Of a DNA stretch of 7,878 nt, positions 5,912 to 7,878 are shown piece after piece. A program made the position numbers and the translations under genes. Position 1 is the first letter of the stretch. Each line of letters opens with the position of its first letter. The stretch comes from Chloroflexota bacterium. Its GTDB lineage: Bacteria > Chloroflexota > Limnocylindria > Limnocylindrales > CSP1-4. Under the pieces are notes generated by a model. The model was not told where the DNA came from and did no database searches. It worked only from the letters and a program-made list of their open reading frames with translations. The stretch spans positions 1 to 7,878 of the forward strand of contig JAKAMV010000451.1 of NCBI GenBank assembly GCA_021812735.1, given 5' to 3'.

Positions 5912-5961
5912 GCGGCGCCGCTGGGCAGCCGCCGCCGAGCCCCATTCGCGCCCGACGGTGA
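5908..5961 (+). CDS. 17-codon mini-ORF bridging two genes (tentative)
   Basis: ATG 5908 overlaps the stop of the upstream membrane-protein gene (ATGA), and its TGA (5959-5961) overlaps the GTG start of the EamA gene (GTGA). The product would be MSGAAGQPPPSPIRARR. It could pass ribosomes from one gene to the next where the EamA start has no visible ribosome binding site. It could also be chance, or a sign that the EamA N-terminus is misread. No function is claimed for the peptide. Confidence 0.25.
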   Translation: MSGAAGQPPPSPIRARR

Positions 5962-7058
5962 GCTCCCCGACCGTCGCTGACTCCCGGCGCCTGCCCGCGA
6001 CCTCCGGCAGCCTCGCCCCGCCGGGCGTCGGTCAGACCGCAGGGCTCCCGGGCGGACCTGCCGCGCTGCACGCCGAGGGGGAAGGGCACGGCCGGGTCTC
6101 GCTCAGTCCGGTTGCGCTGGCCGTCCTCGTCGCGACGGTCTGGGGCCTGTGCTTCGTGCTCATCAAGGCCTCGAGCCCGGGGCCAACGCCCATCCTGCAC
6201 GCCGGGCTGCGCTCGGCCACGGGCGGCGCCGTGCTCCTCGCGTGGGCCGTGCTCGCGGCGCGACTCGGGCCGGCTCGACGTTCGGGCCGCAGCAGCCCGC
6301 TGCGCCTCCCGAGTTGGCCGGTGATCCTCATGCTCGCCATCGCGAACTCGGTGCTCGCGCTTGGGGCGATGTACCTCACGGCGGGCCGGGCCGAGGCGGC
6401 GGTCGCGTCGGTCCTCGGCGGAGTGCAGCCACTAGCGCTCGCCGCGGCGGGATGGCTGCTCTTCGGCGAGCGGCTCGGCCGACGGGCCGGCACGGGGCTC
6501 GCGACGGCCATGGTGGGCGTCGTCCTCATCGCGTCGCCGAGCACGGGGCCGACCCGGCTGGACGGGGTCGCCCTGTCGCTCGTCGCGGCCATCGCGCCGG
6601 CCCTCGGAACGATCGCCATGCGCCGCCTCGCCGACAGCGTCGACCTGGTCGTCACGACAGGCCTGCAGTTCGCGCTGGGCGGGGCGGTGCTCCTTCTGGC
6701 GAGTGCCCTGACCGAGCCGTGGACGCCGGGCGCGCTCACGACGGGCCTGCTCCTCGACCTAGCCGTCCAAGGGGTCGCGGGGACGGGCCTCGCGTACGTC
6801 GCGTGGTTCTGGCTGCTCGCGCGGATGCCCCTCGTCCGGCTCGGCCCGGTGCTCTACCTGGTCCCCGTCGTGGGCATCGCCGCCTCACTCCTGAGCGGTG
6901 AGCGGCCCGCGCCCGTCGAGCTCTCCGGAGCCGCGGCCGTGGTGATCGGCGCGGTACTTGCGGCCGCTTCCGGATCCCGAGGGCGCGCCAGTACACCCGG
7001 CAGTGACCCGCACGCACCCGCCGGGACCGTGATCTACTACAGTCATTATAGTAGCTAG
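5958..7058 (+). CDS. EamA/DMT-superfamily transporter (10 TM)
   Basis: 366 aa. EamA (drug/metabolite transporter) proteins export amino acids or small metabolites; the substrate cannot be told from sequence. Two EamA repeats are seen. The first runs from about residue 50 (SPVALAVLVATVWGLCFVLI) to the helix after LLFGERLGRRAGTGLATAMV. The second begins near LDGVALSLVAAIAPALGTIA and ends with LLSGERPAPVELSGAAAVVI. The 'GER' after helix 4 of each repeat is a usual family mark. The first 48 residues are Pro/Gly/Ala-rich and not membrane-like. GTG 5958 has no ribosome binding site and no other ATG, GTG or TTG precedes the first helix, so the true N-terminus is uncertain. The C-terminus ends in the unusual polar tail VIYYSHYSS because the DNA there also forms an AT-rich palindrome. 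The next gene starts one base after the TAG stop. Confidence 0.88.
   Translation: MSSPTVADSRRLPATSGSLAPPGVGQTAGLPGGPAALHAEGEGHGRVSLSPVALAVLVATVWGLCFVLIKASSPGPTPILHAGLRSATGGAVLLAWAVLAARLGPARRSGRSSPLRLPSWPVILMLAIANSVLALGAMYLTAGRAEAAVASVLGGVQPLALAAAGWLLFGERLGRRAGTGLATAMVGVVLIASPSTGPTRLDGVALSLVAAIAPALGTIAMRRLADSVDLVVTTGLQFALGGAVLLLASALTEPWTPGALTTGLLLDLAVQGVAGTGLAYVAWFWLLARMPLVRLGPVLYLVPVVGIAASLLSGERPAPVELSGAAAVVIGAVLAAASGSRGRASTPGSDPHAPAGTVIYYSHYSS
7034..7054. promoter_or_regulatory. AT-rich palindrome, probable operator (CopY/BlaI-like)
   Basis: The 21-bp site begins CTACTA and ends TAGTAG, giving six perfect outer base pairs. The inner part is imperfect, with half-sites TACTACA and TATAGTA around a centre at 7044. 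It is strikingly AT-rich for this window. The TACTACA/TGTAGTA style of half-site recalls winged-helix repressors of the BlaI/CopY class, but that match is from memory. It lies inside the last codons of the EamA gene and overlaps a -10-like hexamer, so a bound repressor would block the downstream gene. Confidence 0.5.
7047..7052 (+). promoter_or_regulatory. -10-like hexamer TATAGT, possible promoter of a leaderless mRNA
   Basis: TATAGT differs from the TATAAT consensus at one position. Transcription would begin about 7 bases after it, at or near the GTG start at 7060, which has no ribosome binding site. Leaderless mRNAs are common in Actinobacteria. The -35 region is poor (GGGACC at 7023-7028, 18 bases upstream), so an activator or another sigma factor may be needed. 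Confidence 0.4.
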
Positions 7059-7059
7059 C

Positions 7060-7878
7060 GTGAGCGCTGAGGAGCCGCCGCGGGCAGGACACAGGCGGGC
7101 CGACCGGCGCGTGCGGGTCGACCGTCCCCTGGCCCAATACTTCCGCTACACGGCGCCCGGCGTCCTGCGCGCCAAGCCCGAAGCCAGCCGACCGACAACG
7201 AGCAGTGGGCGGCTGTGGGCCTTTGCGCGGAGGGTCCTCATCGGCCCGCCCCTCACGAGCGAGCAGGAGGCCGAGGAGCGGCTCTCCAAGAAGAAGGCGC
7301 TCGCGATCTTCAGCTCTGACGCCATCAGCTCGAGCGCCTACGCAACCGAGGAGATCCTGCGCGTCCTCATCGTCGCGGGGGCGGCGGCCCTCTCGGCGAG
7401 CCTGTGGATCGCGCTGGCAATCGCGGGCCTGCTCGCCGCCGTGGCCACAAGCTACCGCCAGATCGGCCACGCCTACCCCTCCGGGGGCGGGGCGTACGCC
7501 GTCGCGCGCGCGAACTTCGGGCTCGGGGCCGCCATCGTCGCCGCGGGAGCCCTGCTGGTCGACTACGTCATGACCGTGGCCGTCTCGACGTCGTCGGCCG
7601 TGGAGCAGATCACATCGGCCGTGCCCGCGCTCGAGCCCGGGCGCGTGGCCATCGGCGTCGCGGCGATCGCGCTCATCACGCTCGCCAACCTCCGCGGCGT
7701 GCGCGAGTCGGGCAACATCTTCGCGATCCCGACCTACCTCTTCATCGGCGGCACGCTCCTCATGATCGGGATCGGACTGGTGCGGGTCGCGCTCGGGGAT
7801 GGCGGCGGAGCGGCCCAGGCCCCCCGGCCGCGACCTCTCGAGGCCGTCGGCGCCATCCTGCTCCTGCGGGCCTTCGCC
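7060..7878 (+). CDS. KimA-like APC-superfamily potassium transporter (N-terminal part)
   Basis: 273 residues are present and the gene runs off the window. It resembles Bacillus subtilis KimA (formerly YdaO), a high-affinity K+/H+ symporter of the APC superfamily. Matching blocks are RVLIGPPL and LSKKKALAIFSSDAISSSAY (residues 75-94), TEEIL, SYRQIGHAYPSGGGAY (131-146), LLVDYVMTVAVS (165-176) and ITLANLRGVRES. D87 and Y94 line up with KimA residues reported to bind K+ (D36 and Y43). The sequence before residue 58 is about 50 residues longer than in B. subtilis KimA and is basic and not membrane-like. GTG 7060 is one base after the EamA stop and has no ribosome binding site; no in-frame ATG, GTG or TTG between residue 18 and the first helix gives a better start. 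No riboswitch can fit in the 1-base gap. A related APC amino-acid permease is the main alternative. Confidence 0.82.
   Translation, partial: MSAEEPPRAGHRRADRRVRVDRPLAQYFRYTAPGVLRAKPEASRPTTSSGRLWAFARRVLIGPPLTSEQEAEERLSKKKALAIFSSDAISSSAYATEEILRVLIVAGAAALSASLWIALAIAGLLAAVATSYRQIGHAYPSGGGAYAVARANFGLGAAIVAAGALLVDYVMTVAVSTSSAVEQITSAVPALEPGRVAIGVAAIALITLANLRGVRESGNIFAIPTYLFIGGTLLMIGIGLVRVALGDGGGAAQAPRPRPLEAVGAILLLRAFA

Noticed and set aside
7055..7060. c-di-AMP (ydaO/yuaA) riboswitch expected before a KimA gene
   Set aside because: Only one base separates the EamA stop from the GTG start, and the preceding bases encode EamA; no riboswitch-like structure is seen.
1..7878. CRISPR arrays, tRNA or rRNA genes, insertion sequences
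   Set aside because: No regularly spaced repeats, no cloverleaf-like or rRNA sequence, no transposase-like protein and no flanking long terminal repeats were seen on either strand.

Overview
This is a GC-rich (roughly 70% by eye) bacterial window with tightly packed genes, GTG as well as ATG starts, and 4-nt start/stop overlaps. All genes but one lie on the + strand. The gene set, and especially the order htpX-pspAB-pspA-pspAA, points to an actinobacterium or a high-GC Chloroflexota. The sequence alone does not decide between these, and nothing here is a clear sign of recent transfer.

Layout. (1) 1-522 is the C-terminal end of a 14-TM-type (DHA2/EmrB-QacA-like) MFS exporter, followed by a GC hairpin. 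(2) 679-2352 encodes an oleate hydratase (MCRA family). It carries Met where the well-studied enzymes have a catalytic Glu. A 17-codon leader ORF with a good ribosome binding site runs into its GTG start. (3) 2363-2404 is a long hairpin in the short convergent gap. (4) 2421-2597 on the minus strand encodes a 58-aa His-rich, single-TM protein with a CC motif. (5) About 315 bases (2598-2913) form a divergent regulatory gap with two inverted repeats. (6) 2914-5911 is an envelope-stress operon: HtpX membrane protease, PspAB with an unusual His/Cys tail, PspA (ESCRT-III-like membrane repair), PspAA and a small GlsB/YeaQ-like membrane protein. The genes overlap or nearly abut. (7) 5958-7058 is an EamA/DMT-type transporter. 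(8) 7060 to the end is the N-terminal part of a KimA-like APC-superfamily K+ transporter. It starts with no visible ribosome binding site, just after an AT-rich palindrome that contains a -10-like hexamer.

How the genes may work together (inference). Oleate hydratase detoxifies membrane-active unsaturated fatty acids, the MFS pump exports toxic compounds, and the Psp/HtpX cassette repairs and quality-controls the cytoplasmic membrane. The window therefore reads as a membrane-stress neighbourhood, with the transporters downstream probably under partly separate control. The least ordinary points are the His/Cys motifs on two proteins flanking the divergent promoter region, the Glu-to-Met change in the hydratase, and the palindrome that overlaps one gene's last codons and the next gene's promoter.
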